Positions 46,801-55,809 of a DNA stretch of 64,000 nucleotides are shown one piece after another; the stretch's first letter is position 1, and each line of letters begins with the position of its first letter. Position numbers and translations under genes: made by a program. The notes beneath the pieces were generated by a model, which saw nothing but the letters and a program-made list of their open reading frames with translations, had not been told where the DNA came from and did no database searches. Origin of the DNA: Emcibacter sp. SYSU 3D8 (GTDB lineage Bacteria; Pseudomonadota; Alphaproteobacteria; SMXS01); NCBI RefSeq assembly GCF_039655875.1, contig NZ_JBBYXK010000003.1, positions 124,001 to 188,000 of the forward strand. The letters are read 5' to 3'.

Positions 46801-47361
46801 ATGAGGCCAATCCTGAACGCCGCCAAGATCATCCAGAACTGTTATATCGTCCGGGATCTGGAGGCGGCCTGCAAGCGGCTCAACCAGATGTACGGTATCG
46901 GTCCGTTCATGGGCGGCCAGGCCGGATCGCTGACCGAACACACCTATCGAGGCCGGCCCGAGGAGCCCATCGGAATCCGCGGCGTCTTCGTCCAGTCGGG
47001 CGATCTCAACATCGAACTGGTCGAGTTGACCTCGAAGACGCCCAGCGCCTTCCACGACATGTTCCCGAACGGCGAGGAAGGCTTCCATCACGTCGCCTGC
47101 TTTACCGACGATTACGAAAAGGAGCGCGACGCCTTCGTCGCCGCCGGCTATCCGCTCGCCAGCGAGTTCATCGCCGTGGGCAAGAAGTTCTGTTACATCG
47201 ACGCCCGCGACCCGCTGGGCCACATGATCGAACTTTATCCGCAGCACAAGACCGTGCGCGCCATGTATCAGAAAACCCGCGACATGGCGGCCAACTGGGA
47301 CGGCAAGGAACTGATCGTTCCCTGGGATCTGACCGGCTACGACATCGAGGAAGGTCTCTGA
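46801..47361 (+). CDS. VOC family protein C
   Basis: 186 aa, AGGGGAGA before the ATG. It opens NCYIVRDLEAACKRLNQMYG with GIGPF and continues GFHHVACFTDDYE, then IDARDPLGHMIELYP with the C-terminal Glu metal ligand. This is the best-conserved of the three VOC paralogues, close in layout to methylmalonyl-CoA epimerase-like enzymes. It converges with the SnoaL-like gene 4 bp away. Confidence 0.82.
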   Translation: MRPILNAAKIIQNCYIVRDLEAACKRLNQMYGIGPFMGGQAGSLTEHTYRGRPEEPIGIRGVFVQSGDLNIELVELTSKTPSAFHDMFPNGEEGFHHVACFTDDYEKERDAFVAAGYPLASEFIAVGKKFCYIDARDPLGHMIELYPQHKTVRAMYQKTRDMAANWDGKELIVPWDLTGYDIEEGL

Positions 47362-47365
47362 ACAG

Positions 47366-47887
47366 CTAGAGTTCGTCGGCCATCACCAGGCCGGCCGTGG
47401 CGAACTTGCTGGGCTCTACGGAATAGGCTTCCGTATCTTCCACCATTGGCCGGATGGTCTCGAAGTACCAGCGGCCGTCACGGAACACGAAGTCGTCCTG
47501 ATAATAGCCCAGGATACGGAAGAACTGGACCGTGCCGTCCGGCGTGTTGCCGGCATAGACCATCATCATCCGCCAGTAGCCGGTCGCCCGGTCGCCGGTC
47601 ACGGTGATGTTGGGGTTCGTCACCATGTGCTGCGAATTGCGGATCCGACCCGAATTCGCCAGCCCGTCGAAAAAGACGCGGCGTTCGGCGTGACCCTTGG
47701 CATCGACCTCCATGGCGTCGCATTTCCAGCGGCCTTCCGGCACGAAGATGGCCTCGAGCGAATCGGCGTTGTGGTTGTCGTCGCACCCGGCGCAGTAGCG
47801 CGACTTCAGGTTCATGATCTCGGTGACGGCTTCCACCCGGTGCAACCGCTCCAGCAGCGCGTTCACGTCCAGCGTTTCGATGTTCAT
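47366..47887 (-). CDS. SnoaL/NTF2-like protein
   Basis: 173 aa from the ATG at 47887 (AGGGGAA upstream). The family helix EAVTEIMNLKSRYCAGCDDNH is followed by a curved sheet (YWRMMMVYAGNTPDGTVQFF). SnoaL_4 type; the catalytic Asp/His pair of steroid-isomerase-like members could be the CDDNH site. Function unknown; it lies tail-to-tail with VOC protein C. Confidence 0.78.
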   Translation of the reverse strand: MNIETLDVNALLERLHRVEAVTEIMNLKSRYCAGCDDNHNADSLEAIFVPEGRWKCDAMEVDAKGHAERRVFFDGLANSGRIRNSQHMVTNPNITVTGDRATGYWRMMMVYAGNTPDGTVQFFRILGYYQDDFVFRDGRWYFETIRPMVEDTEAYSVEPSKFATAGLVMADEL

Positions 47888-48010
47888 CTGAATTCCCCTG
47901 TTTCCCGTATGCGTTAGATCAAGCCCAATCGCCAACCGAGTCAACCGTCAACCACGCTTGTTGGCGGCGCCGGTCCGGGATATGTTACCGGTAGGAAACA
48001 GGAGAGAGCC

Positions 48011-48502
48011 ATGAGCCCGCTACCCGCCACGATGCCGCAGACTTCTGAAGCGGCCTTCGCCTATATCGGCACCATCGAGACACCCAGTGTCGACGACCTG
48101 AAGCTGATGGTCTGTCTCGAGGCGAGTGGCCAGAGCTTCTACGACGCCCTGGCGGCAGGGGCGCCGTCCGAGGAAATCGGCGCGCTGCTGAAGGCCAATG
48201 GGCGTGAGGAAATGGCCCATGCCAGGCGATTGCAGACCGCGATTCGCATTCTCACCGGCGAGACGTTCGACATTCCGACGCCGGATACCAACCCCTACGA
48301 TACCGCGCCCGCAAGTCTTCGGGTCGACGTGGCGCTGCTTGAGACCATGGCGGCGGGCGAGTTCGGCGGCGAGGTGATGTACGAGGGATGGGCTGCCCGA
48401 ATCGGCAACGAGGAAGTGGCGAAACTGCTGCGCCAGAACGGCAAGGAAGAACGCCGGCACGGCGAAAGGGCCGAGCAGGCCAAGGCGCTGATGGCCGCCT
48501 GA
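48011..48502 (+). CDS. ferritin-like/rubrerythrin-type diiron protein
   Basis: 163 aa, AGGAGAGA before the ATG. Four-helix bundle with the two iron half-sites: MVCLEASGQSFYDAL with NGREEMAHARR, and ETMAAGEFGGEVMYEGWA with NGKEERRHGER. The repeated E...ExxH pattern binds a diiron centre. It has no C-terminal rubredoxin domain. Likely peroxide-reducing or iron-handling; the family role is not fixed. It converges on creA, 4 bp away. Confidence 0.82.
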   Translation: MSPLPATMPQTSEAAFAYIGTIETPSVDDLKLMVCLEASGQSFYDALAAGAPSEEIGALLKANGREEMAHARRLQTAIRILTGETFDIPTPDTNPYDTAPASLRVDVALLETMAAGEFGGEVMYEGWAARIGNEEVAKLLRQNGKEERRHGERAEQAKALMAA

Positions 48503-48506
48503 TCGG

Positions 48507-48974
48507 CTACCTTGCCGGTCTGCTCCAAGGCATGATCGGCACGGTGGAGATCGAGTTCTTCGGCGACCCTTCAACCAGCTTGTCCGAATAGCTCAGGTAA
48601 ACCAGCGTGTTGTTGGCCCGGTCGTAGAACCGGACGACCTGCAGTTTCTTGAACAGCCATGACCGGCTTTCCCGGAAGACGTTTTCGCCGTCCTTTGGCG
48701 TCCCCTTGAACGTGATCGGGCCGATCTGGCGGCAGGCAACGGACGCGTCGGAGGTATCTTCGGCCAGTCCGATCGCGCCCTTGACGCCGCCGGTCCTGGC
48801 GCGGCTCACATGACAGACCACGCCGCCGACCTTGGGGTCGCGGAAACTGTCGACGCAAACCTTGTCGTTAAGCAGTCCCAGGCCACGGAACGTGGTGGAG
48901 ACGCAGCCCACTTCCTCGGCGTGGGCCGGGAATGCGAGGCAGGACAGGAAGAAAATCGGTAGCAGGACGCGCAT
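48507..48974 (-). CDS. creA: CreA family periplasmic protein
   Basis: 155 aa from the ATG at 48974 (AGGA six bases upstream). Signal peptide at about 1-19 ending in AHA. The mature protein reads VCVDSFRDPKVGGVVCHVSR, then GLAEDTSDASVACRQIGPI and LSYSDKLVEGSPKNSISTVP, the almost invariant CreA (PF05981) signature with four Cys. The family is widespread and uncharacterised. Confidence 0.95.
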   Translation of the reverse strand: MRVLLPIFFLSCLAFPAHAEEVGCVSTTFRGLGLLNDKVCVDSFRDPKVGGVVCHVSRARTGGVKGAIGLAEDTSDASVACRQIGPITFKGTPKDGENVFRESRSWLFKKLQVVRFYDRANNTLVYLSYSDKLVEGSPKNSISTVPIMPWSRPAR

Positions 48975-49006
48975 GCCGCATCCTGTCATGGAGCGCCGGA
49001 AATGAC

Positions 49007-49030
49007 AAAGGGCGCCGACAGGCGGCGCCC
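49007..49030 (-). terminator. terminator after the second cold-shock gene
   Basis: A perfect 8-bp stem GGGCGCCG/CGGCGCCC (49010-49017 and 49023-49030) with a 5-nt loop; on the minus strand it is followed by TTTGT. It lies 23 bp after the csp stop. Confidence 0.65.
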
Positions 49031-49052
49031 CTTGCCGTAATCCGGTTGAGAC

Positions 49053-49262
49053 TCAGGCCTTCTGAAGGTTTTCGGCCGAAGTCTTGCCGCGCTTGGGATC
49101 GCGCTGCTCCTCGTAGGAAACCTTCTCGCCTTCGTTGAGGCTCTCCATACCGGCCCGCTGGACGGCTGAAATGTGTACGAACACATCAGGGCCGCCAGAG
49201 TCGGGCTGAATGAAGCCATAACCTTTGGTGCTATTGAACCACTTCACGGTACCGACGGGCAT
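49053..49262 (-). CDS. cold-shock domain protein (CspA family)
   Basis: 69 aa from the ATG at 49262 (GGAGAAAG upstream), with the start set by the family N-terminus [13 protein letters not shown]1 is KGYGFIQP and RNP2 DVFVHISAV. It has the same length as the paralogue at 7836 but a more basic C-terminus ([16 protein letters not shown]). Single-stranded RNA/DNA-binding chaperone. The 49263-49447 gap upstream has no gene. Confidence 0.95.
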   Translation of the reverse strand: MPVGTVKWFNSTKGYGFIQPDSGGPDVFVHISAVQRAGMESLNEGEKVSYEEQRDPKRGKTSAENLQKA

Positions 49263-49447
49263 CGGCTTTCTCCAATCAATAAGTGGCGCGACGTCGGACG
49301 AGCCGCGCATCAACCTGAACGATTGGCAGCAATCCATACCCAAACTTGGCGAGACGATCGGCAAACCGCAGCAGCATGACGCAAGAATGATGGGCAGCCT
49401 CGCGCGCCAACGCAAGCCAGAATTGCAGGTTGCGCATTACGAGGTCA

Positions 49448-50281
49448 TTATTCTTCCGAAATGAATCGCATCCAGTTGGCCAGATCGCGCAGCCTTTCCG
49501 CCGGATCGAGCACGTCGGCGTCGACGCCGAAGACCCATCGATCGCCCGCGGTGCCGCCCCGATCGAACGAGGCGAAGGTGTCGGCGGCCAGGGCCGCAGC
49601 GGCCTCGGTCTGGAAGAACCCTTCCTCGACCAGGCCGGCGGTATAGCGGCGCATGGACGCCGCGATTTCGCCGAAGGTGTATTCCGGGTGATATTGCACG
49701 CCCCAGAACGCGCCGGCGCCCACCTGGAAGGCGGCGGCCTGCACGCGAGTCATGGAATTATAGGCCAATATCCGGGCATTTTCGGGCAGTGCAGTAACAA
49801 TATCCCGGTGGACCGCGATGGCGTCGAATACGCTCGGACGGCCCTCGTAGAGCGGGTGGGCGCGTCCGGATTCGGTCAGCAGGATCTTGCGGGCAAGGCC
49901 GATCTCGCGGCCCAGCGGGTTCTTCAGCACCGTGCCGCCGGCCGCCACCACGCCGACCTGCAGACCCCAGCAACTGCCAAACTGGGGCACGCCCGAGGCA
50001 AAGCAGGTGCGGCAGAATTCGAGCTGGCGCTCGACCTCCGGCCCGCCGTTGTAGACGTTGAGCGACGAGCCGGTCCAGGCAATGCCGTCATAGGCTTTCA
50101 GCGCCGCCAAATCGGGCAGGGCCGTGTCCGGGTCCGCCGGAAACGCCACGCCGAGGGTCAGGTCTCCCCTGATTCGGCGCAGTGATTCGGCATAGAGCAG
50201 GTTGGCCTCTCGCCCCCGCGCGGCAACGGCACGCCGGCGGCCCTCGGCGGTGTTGCCTTCGACGATGAGAATTTTCGGCAT
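49448..50281 (-). CDS. class I glutamine-amidotransferase-like hydrolase (predicted gamma-glutamyl amide hydrolase)
   Basis: 277 aa. Class I GATase triad: Cys104 in FGSCWG, His198 and Glu200 in VQYHPE. No synthase domain is fused. It is the last gene of the five-gene operon with a GS-like ligase, aldehyde and alcohol dehydrogenases and a permease, so by analogy with PuuD it should hydrolyse the gamma-glutamyl bond of the oxidised product and release glutamate. It is not the PuuD subtype by sequence, as far as can be judged, so the role is inferred from context. It starts 9 bp after the alcohol dehydrogenase. Confidence 0.83.
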   Translation of the reverse strand: MPKILIVEGNTAEGRRRAVAARGREANLLYAESLRRIRGDLTLGVAFPADPDTALPDLAALKAYDGIAWTGSSLNVYNGGPEVERQLEFCRTCFASGVPQFGSCWGLQVGVVAAGGTVLKNPLGREIGLARKILLTESGRAHPLYEGRPSVFDAIAVHRDIVTALPENARILAYNSMTRVQAAAFQVGAGAFWGVQYHPEYTFGEIAASMRRYTAGLVEEGFFQTEAAAALAADTFASFDRGGTAGDRWVFGVDADVLDPAERLRDLANWMRFISEE

Positions 50282-50290
50282 GTCGCGTTC

Positions 50291-51478
50291 TCAGTGGAGT
50301 TGGGCCGCGTCTTCGATCCGGCCGGAAACGGCGGCGCGGAAAATGCCCTCGAGGACGGACGCCGTCACCGCGATGGGGTTGCCGCCAGCCGACGGGTCGG
50401 CTTCGGCGAAGCGGCCGATCTCTGCAGCGCGGCGCGCGTCGACGCCGATTTCCGCCAGGGTGTGCGGAATGCCGATTCGGTCCCGCAGATACAGCACCTG
50501 GGCCATCACCGAATCGAAGCCGGGATGGGAATGGGCAAGCACGGCAGCCAGATGGCCCATCTTGCCCTCGATCGCAGGGCGGTTGTGCATCATCACATAG
50601 GGCAGAACGACGGCGTTGGTCAGGCCATGATGGGTGTCATAGAGCGCGCCGACCGGATGGGAGATGGCATGAACCGCGCCCAGTCCCTTCTGGAATGCCG
50701 CGGCGCCCATGGAGGCGGCGGTCAGCATGCGCGAGCGGGCCAGGATGTTGCCGCCGTCCTCGACGGCGCGGGGCAGGTGCTCGACGATCAGCCGCATGCC
50801 TTCCAGCGCGATGCCATCGGCCATGGGATGAAAGCCAGGCGCGCAGAATGCCTCGAAACAATGGGTAAAGGCGTCCATGCCGGTCGCCGCGGTGATGTGC
50901 GCCGGCAGCTTGACGGTCAGCTCCGGGTCCGAGAGGACGATGGCCGGCAGCATCTTGGGATGGAAGATGATCTTCTTCTCGTGGAGGTCCTCGTTCAGCA
51001 CAACGGCGGCGCGGCCCACTTCCGAGCCGGTGCCTGCCGTGGTCGGCACGGCGACGATGGGAGCGATGCCGTCAGGATCGGCGCGGGTCCACCAGTCGGC
51101 GATGTCCTCGAAGTCCCAGATCGGCCGGGTCTGGCCGCTCATGAAGGCGATCGCCTTGCCCGCATCCAGCGCCGATCCGCCGCCGAAGGCGATCACGCCG
51201 TCATGGCCGCCCTGCCTGTAGGCTGAGACGCCGTTGTCGATGTTGGCGCCTACCGGGTTCGGCTTGATGTCGCAGAACGCTGCCGTTTCGATGCCCTGAC
51301 GCCGCAGATCCTCCAGCGCCGCCTGGGCGATGGGCGATGGCAGCAGCCCCTTGTCGGTGACGAACAGCGGCCGGTCGATGCCCAGCGTCCGGCAAGCCTG
51401 CACCAGTTCCTTGATGCGGCCGGGACCGTGCAGGATGCGCGTCGGATAGTTCCAGTTGCCAGTCAGCGAGTCGCTCAT
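50291..51478 (-). CDS. iron-containing alcohol dehydrogenase (group III)
   Basis: 395 aa from the ATG at 51478 (GAGGAC upstream). NAD loop GGGSALDAGKAIAF, the signature VPTTAGTGSEV, and metal ligands in ATGMDAFTH (Asp and His) and AISHPVGALYDTHHG (His residues). Oxidises primary alcohols to aldehydes. In this operon the expected substrate is a gamma-glutamylated amino alcohol, giving an aldehyde for the dehydrogenase encoded 11 bp upstream. That role is inferred from order, not from specific residues. Confidence 0.92.
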   Translation of the reverse strand: MSDSLTGNWNYPTRILHGPGRIKELVQACRTLGIDRPLFVTDKGLLPSPIAQAALEDLRRQGIETAAFCDIKPNPVGANIDNGVSAYRQGGHDGVIAFGGGSALDAGKAIAFMSGQTRPIWDFEDIADWWTRADPDGIAPIVAVPTTAGTGSEVGRAAVVLNEDLHEKKIIFHPKMLPAIVLSDPELTVKLPAHITAATGMDAFTHCFEAFCAPGFHPMADGIALEGMRLIVEHLPRAVEDGGNILARSRMLTAASMGAAAFQKGLGAVHAISHPVGALYDTHHGLTNAVVLPYVMMHNRPAIEGKMGHLAAVLAHSHPGFDSVMAQVLYLRDRIGIPHTLAEIGVDARRAAEIGRFAEADPSAGGNPIAVTASVLEGIFRAAVSGRIEDAAQLH

Positions 51479-51489
51479 GGTCGGTGTCC

Positions 51490-52884
51490 TCAGCGCGTCG
51501 TGGTGCGCAGATGGAAGGATTTGGGCCGGGTCAGGGCGTGGTAGCCCAGCGCCGACAGGGTGCAGCCGCGGCCGCTGTCCTTGACCCCGGTCCAGGCCAG
51601 CGCCGGATCCAGATAGTCGCAGCGGTTCATGAACACCGTACCGGTGTCGATCCGGCGTCCGATCCGCTCGGCCGCCTCGACGTCCTCGGTCCAGATGGCG
51701 GCGGTCAGACCATAGGCGCTGTCGTTCATCATCCGCACGGCCTGTTCGTCCGACGTCACTTTCATGATGCCGATGGCGGGGCCGAAGGTCTCTTCGGTCA
51801 TGATCCGCATGGCATGATCCACGTTGACCAGTATCTGGGGCGCCAGATAGGGCGTTCCAGCGGCGTCGGCCGGAAAGTGCGCCGGGTTCAGCAGCGCCGA
51901 GGCGCCCTGCTTCACGGCCTCGTCGATCTGATCGCGCACGAAGGCGGCCGCCGAGGCACGCACCATGGGGCCCAGCGTGGTGTCCGGCTGCGTCGGATCG
52001 CCCAGGACATAGTTCCGGGTCAGCGCACACGCACCGGCGACGAAGTCGTCGAACAGGCGCTCGTGTACATAGATGCGCTCGATGCCGCAACAGCTCTGGC
52101 CCGAATTGAACATTGCGCCGTCCACCAGGTTCTCGATAGCGTGCGGCAGGTTGGCGTCGGCGCGCACATAGGCCGGGTCCTTGCCGCCCAGCTCCAGCCC
52201 GGCGGCGGCGAACTTGCCGGCCAGCGCCCGCTGCACCGCATGGCCGCCTTCGACCGAACCGGTGAAACAGACGCCGCCGATCCGCCTGTCGGCGATCAGC
52301 GCTGCCGCGTCGGCATGGCTCAGATGGAGGTGGGTGAACACGCCGCCCGGCAGGCCCGCGGCGTCGAAGGCCTGGGCGAAGCGTTCGGCGCATAGCGGCG
52401 TCTGGTGGGAGTGCTTCAGGATCACCGCGTTGCCAGCGGCCAGCGCCGGGATCACCGCGTTCACCGCCGTCAGATAGGGATAGTTCCACGGTGCGATCAC
52501 CGCGATCACGCCCAGCGGCTCATGAGTGACGTACCGCTTGAAACCTTCCTTGGGCCCCGGATCGAGCGGCGCGAGTGCATCCTCGGCCAGCTCGATCATG
52601 GCGCGCGCCCGCTCCTCGAAGCCGCGCACTTCGCCGGGCGTATAGGCGATGGGACGGCCCATCATCCAGGTGAGTTCTGTGGCGATCTCCGGCCCATGGG
52701 TCACGAAGGCGTCAACCGCCTTCGACAGCAGCGTCTGGCGCTCGGCCAATGGCGTGGCCTGCCACGCACGCTGGCCCGCGAGGGCCTCGTCCAGCGCGGC
52801 GTCGATGGCGCTGGCTTCCGCCAGCGGACGCTCCACATAGACGCGCCCGTCCACCGGGCTCACGCAGTGCAGGGTCGCAGCCAT
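51490..52884 (-). CDS. NAD(P)-dependent aldehyde dehydrogenase
   Basis: 464 aa. ALDH superfamily: APWNYPYL near 131, Glu231 general base (LELGGKD), nucleophile Cys265 (SGQSCCGIE), and EETFGPAI near the C-terminus. The start codon shares one base with the stop of the GS-like gene (TGATG), so translation is coupled. Predicted to oxidise a gamma-glutamyl-amino-aldehyde to the acid, like PuuC or IpuI. Confidence 0.93.
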   Translation of the reverse strand: MAATLHCVSPVDGRVYVERPLAEASAIDAALDEALAGQRAWQATPLAERQTLLSKAVDAFVTHGPEIATELTWMMGRPIAYTPGEVRGFEERARAMIELAEDALAPLDPGPKEGFKRYVTHEPLGVIAVIAPWNYPYLTAVNAVIPALAAGNAVILKHSHQTPLCAERFAQAFDAAGLPGGVFTHLHLSHADAAALIADRRIGGVCFTGSVEGGHAVQRALAGKFAAAGLELGGKDPAYVRADANLPHAIENLVDGAMFNSGQSCCGIERIYVHERLFDDFVAGACALTRNYVLGDPTQPDTTLGPMVRASAAAFVRDQIDEAVKQGASALLNPAHFPADAAGTPYLAPQILVNVDHAMRIMTEETFGPAIGIMKVTSDEQAVRMMNDSAYGLTAAIWTEDVEAAERIGRRIDTGTVFMNRCDYLDPALAWTGVKDSGRGCTLSALGYHALTRPKSFHLRTTTR

Positions 52885-54251
52885 CAGATGATCTCGAAGT
52901 AGCGGGCCAGCTCCCAGTCGGTGACCGCCTTTCGGAACTCACGTTCCTCCCAGTCGCGGGTCGCGGCGTAGTGTTCGACGAAGGCGTTGCCGAACAGGTC
53001 GCGCGCCGCTCGTGACTTATGCAGCCGTTCGGCCGCTTCCGTCAGGGTGCGCGGCAGGCTGCGCGACGCCGGGAAGTCCAATTCGTAGGCGTTGCCGGTA
53101 ACCGGGTCGTCTGGCTCGACCTTGTTCTCGATCCCCCACAGGCCCGAGCCGATGGCGCAGGCCAGTGCGATGTAGGGGTTGATGTCGGCGGCCGCGACCC
53201 GGTACTCGATCCGCTGCGCCTTGGGCGATCCGCCGATGACTCGCAGCGCGCAGGTGCGGTTCTCCACGCCCCAGCTTGCCTGGGTTGGGGCCCAGAAGCC
53301 GGGAACAAGCCGGGTGTAGGAATTGACCGTTGGCGCGACCATGGCGAGCAGTTCGGGCATCAGCTGCTGCTGACCGCCGACGAACCACCGCATCGTGTCG
53401 GACATGGCGTGTGGCATTGCCGGGTCGTGAAATGCCGGCGTGCCGTCCTTGCCGGTCAGCGACACATGCAGGTGCCCGCTCTGGCCGGGCCAGTCGGGCG
53501 ACCACTTGGCCATGAACGTCGCCATCCAGCCGCGGTTTTGCGCCAGGATTTTCACGAAGGTCTTGAACAGCGCCGCCTTGTCGGCGGCGGCCAGGGCCAC
53601 GTCGTGATTCAAGGCTGCCTCGATGACGCCCGGTCCGGTTTCGGTGTGCAGGCCCTCTATGGGGAAATCCATGGCCGCGGCCATGTCTAGCAGTTCCTTG
53701 TAGAAGTCGGCATGTACCGTACTGCGCAGCATGGAATAGCCGAAATAGCCCGGCGTGATGGTCTTGAGGCCCCGGTAGTTCTTCTCGCGCACCGAATGAG
53801 GTGTCTCATCGAACACGAAGAATTCGAATTCGGCGGCGGCGCGCACGCCGAAGCCCAGCTTGTTCGCCCGGCCCAGCACACCCCGCAGCACGCCGCGCGG
53901 GCAGACGCCTTCGGCCTCGCCGGCGAACTCGCCGAGAAACAGCAGCATGTCGCCTTCCATGGACACGGCGCGGCAGCTGTTGGGAACGATGCGGACCATG
54001 GCGTCCGGATAGGCCGTGTGCCAGCCCGTGACCTTGACGTTGTCGTAGAGTTGGTCGTTCGAATCCCAGCCCAGCACCACGTCGCAGAAGCCGAAATCGT
54101 TGTCGAGGGCCGAGAAGAACTTGTCCTTGCTCATATATTTGCCACGCATGACGCCATCGACGTCGAACACGCCGACCTTGACGTGGGCCAGCCCCCGCTG
54201 CTCGACGATCGCCCTGGCGTCGTCGGCGGTCTTCACCTGTCTTGGATCCAT
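52884..54251 (-). CDS. glutamine-synthetase-like gamma-glutamylamide ligase
   Basis: 455 aa from the ATG at 54251, weak ribosome site. GS fold: N-terminal beta-grasp with VGVFDVDGVMRGK, then catalytic EFEFFVFDET, LHTETGPGVIEAALN, GQSGHLHVSL and the C-terminal RIEYRVAAADINPYIALA. It belongs to the GlnT/PuuA-like group that joins glutamate to an amine using ATP rather than to ammonia. With an ethanolamine-type permease next to it and alcohol and aldehyde dehydrogenases after it, an amino alcohol is the likely partner. Confidence 0.88.
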   Translation of the reverse strand: MDPRQVKTADDARAIVEQRGLAHVKVGVFDVDGVMRGKYMSKDKFFSALDNDFGFCDVVLGWDSNDQLYDNVKVTGWHTAYPDAMVRIVPNSCRAVSMEGDMLLFLGEFAGEAEGVCPRGVLRGVLGRANKLGFGVRAAAEFEFFVFDETPHSVREKNYRGLKTITPGYFGYSMLRSTVHADFYKELLDMAAAMDFPIEGLHTETGPGVIEAALNHDVALAAADKAALFKTFVKILAQNRGWMATFMAKWSPDWPGQSGHLHVSLTGKDGTPAFHDPAMPHAMSDTMRWFVGGQQQLMPELLAMVAPTVNSYTRLVPGFWAPTQASWGVENRTCALRVIGGSPKAQRIEYRVAAADINPYIALACAIGSGLWGIENKVEPDDPVTGNAYELDFPASRSLPRTLTEAAERLHKSRAARDLFGNAFVEHYAATRDWEEREFRKAVTDWELARYFEII

Positions 54252-54312
54252 GAGTTCCGCGTCTCGTCCGGTTGAAACGGCGCGATGCAAGGACACCGCG
54301 CCGAAAAGCCTA

Positions 54313-55809
54313 TCAGTCGCTGTGCCCCGGCGCACCCTTGGTCATGGCGAACTCCTCCTCGGGCGACAGCACCAGCCGGTGCCGCCCGAACACCGCGAAA
54401 TAGAGGATCATGATCGCGTAATAGCAGGCGGTGGCGATCACCGGCGTGCGGAAAGCCGGGTCGGTGACCTGGAAATAGATGGTCACCAGCCCGATCAGCA
54501 TGGTCGCCACCGCGCCGGGGATGCCGAACGGGCTGCGATAGGGCCGCTCGATGTCGGGCATGTTGATCCGCAGCAGAATGAACGAGATGGCCTGGTAGAT
54601 GTAGGACAGCATGGCGCCGAACACGGCCATGTTGAGCAGCGTGGCGCCGATCAGCGAGCCGCTGTCGTCGGGGTAGAGGAACCAGATGGCCAGCATCACC
54701 GCCATGCCGACCGCGCTGCCCGCGATCAGCGCGGCATGCGGCGTCTTGTGCTTGCCATGTGTGATCGACAGGCCCTTGGGCAGGTAGCCTGCCCGGGACA
54801 GCGAATAGATCTGCCGTCCGAATGCATACATGATCGCGTGGAAGCTGGCGATCAGACCCAGAATGGCCGCGAGCGCCAGCAGATTGGCGATGCTGGTGCC
54901 GTACATGGACCGGAATCCGTCGAGCAGCGGTTCGCCTGATTCCTTCAGACCCCACGAACCCGGCCCGATCGAGGCGTTGAAGAACAGCACGCCGAAGCCG
55001 GTCAGGATCAGGGTGAAGATGCCCAGCCGGATGCCCTTGGGCATGTCGCGGCGCGGGTCGACCGATTCCTCGGCGGCCAGGGGAAGCTGTTCGATGGCAA
55101 GGAACAGCCAGACCGCGAAAGGCAGGGCGCCCAGGACGCCGTGATATCCGTCGGGGAACCATGGCCCGCCGCCGTCCGGCAACTCGATCAGCGTCCCGTC
55201 GGGACCGACACCGATATTCATGGCCCAGCGGCCGAAATCCGCATGGGGAATGGCGCTGACGAAAAAGATCACCAGCACCGCAAGCGCCACCAGGGTGACG
55301 AAGACGGTTACCTTGAAGGACAGTTCCACGCCGAACAGGTTCATGCCCAGAAAGATCAGGTACCCGGCCAGCCAGTAGAACGGCTGGAACGAGGAGGGCG
55401 TCCCTAGGATCGCCTCCACGTAACTGCCGATGAAGAACACGATCACGGCCGGCGTCAGGATGTACTCGATATTCTCGGCGATGCCGGTGATGAACCCGCC
55501 CCACGGCCCCATCGCCGACCGCGCAAAGGAGTAGGCGCCGCCCGTATGCGGCAGGGCCGGCGACATTTCGGCAATGGAGTAGGTCAGACCGAGATACATG
55601 ATCGAGATGAGGATGGTGGCGACGAACATCGAGCCCCAGCCGAAAGCCAGGCCGAAGTTCCACCCGGAGAAGTCACCCGAGATGACGGCGCCTACGCCCA
55701 GCGCCCACAGCGAAAATACCCCGGCATATCGCCGCAGCCCGCGCCGCTCGAAATACTGACCGTCGACCGTATTGTAGGAAACGCCATGCGTGCCCTTGAT
55801 CTCGCTCAT
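54313..55809 (-). CDS. APC family permease, ethanolamine transporter (EAT) type
   Basis: 498 aa, GGGGAACG before the ATG, 12 predicted helices. Helix 1 reads SLWALGVGAVISGDFSGWNF, followed later by GGAYSFARSAMGPWGGFITG and AENIEYILTPAVIV, the signature stretches of the EAT ethanolamine permeases. First gene of the operon; a 61-bp gap separates it from the ligase. It should import the amine substrate of the pathway. Confidence 0.88.
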   Translation of the reverse strand: MSEIKGTHGVSYNTVDGQYFERRGLRRYAGVFSLWALGVGAVISGDFSGWNFGLAFGWGSMFVATILISIMYLGLTYSIAEMSPALPHTGGAYSFARSAMGPWGGFITGIAENIEYILTPAVIVFFIGSYVEAILGTPSSFQPFYWLAGYLIFLGMNLFGVELSFKVTVFVTLVALAVLVIFFVSAIPHADFGRWAMNIGVGPDGTLIELPDGGGPWFPDGYHGVLGALPFAVWLFLAIEQLPLAAEESVDPRRDMPKGIRLGIFTLILTGFGVLFFNASIGPGSWGLKESGEPLLDGFRSMYGTSIANLLALAAILGLIASFHAIMYAFGRQIYSLSRAGYLPKGLSITHGKHKTPHAALIAGSAVGMAVMLAIWFLYPDDSGSLIGATLLNMAVFGAMLSYIYQAISFILLRINMPDIERPYRSPFGIPGAVATMLIGLVTIYFQVTDPAFRTPVIATACYYAIMILYFAVFGRHRLVLSPEEEFAMTKGAPGHSD

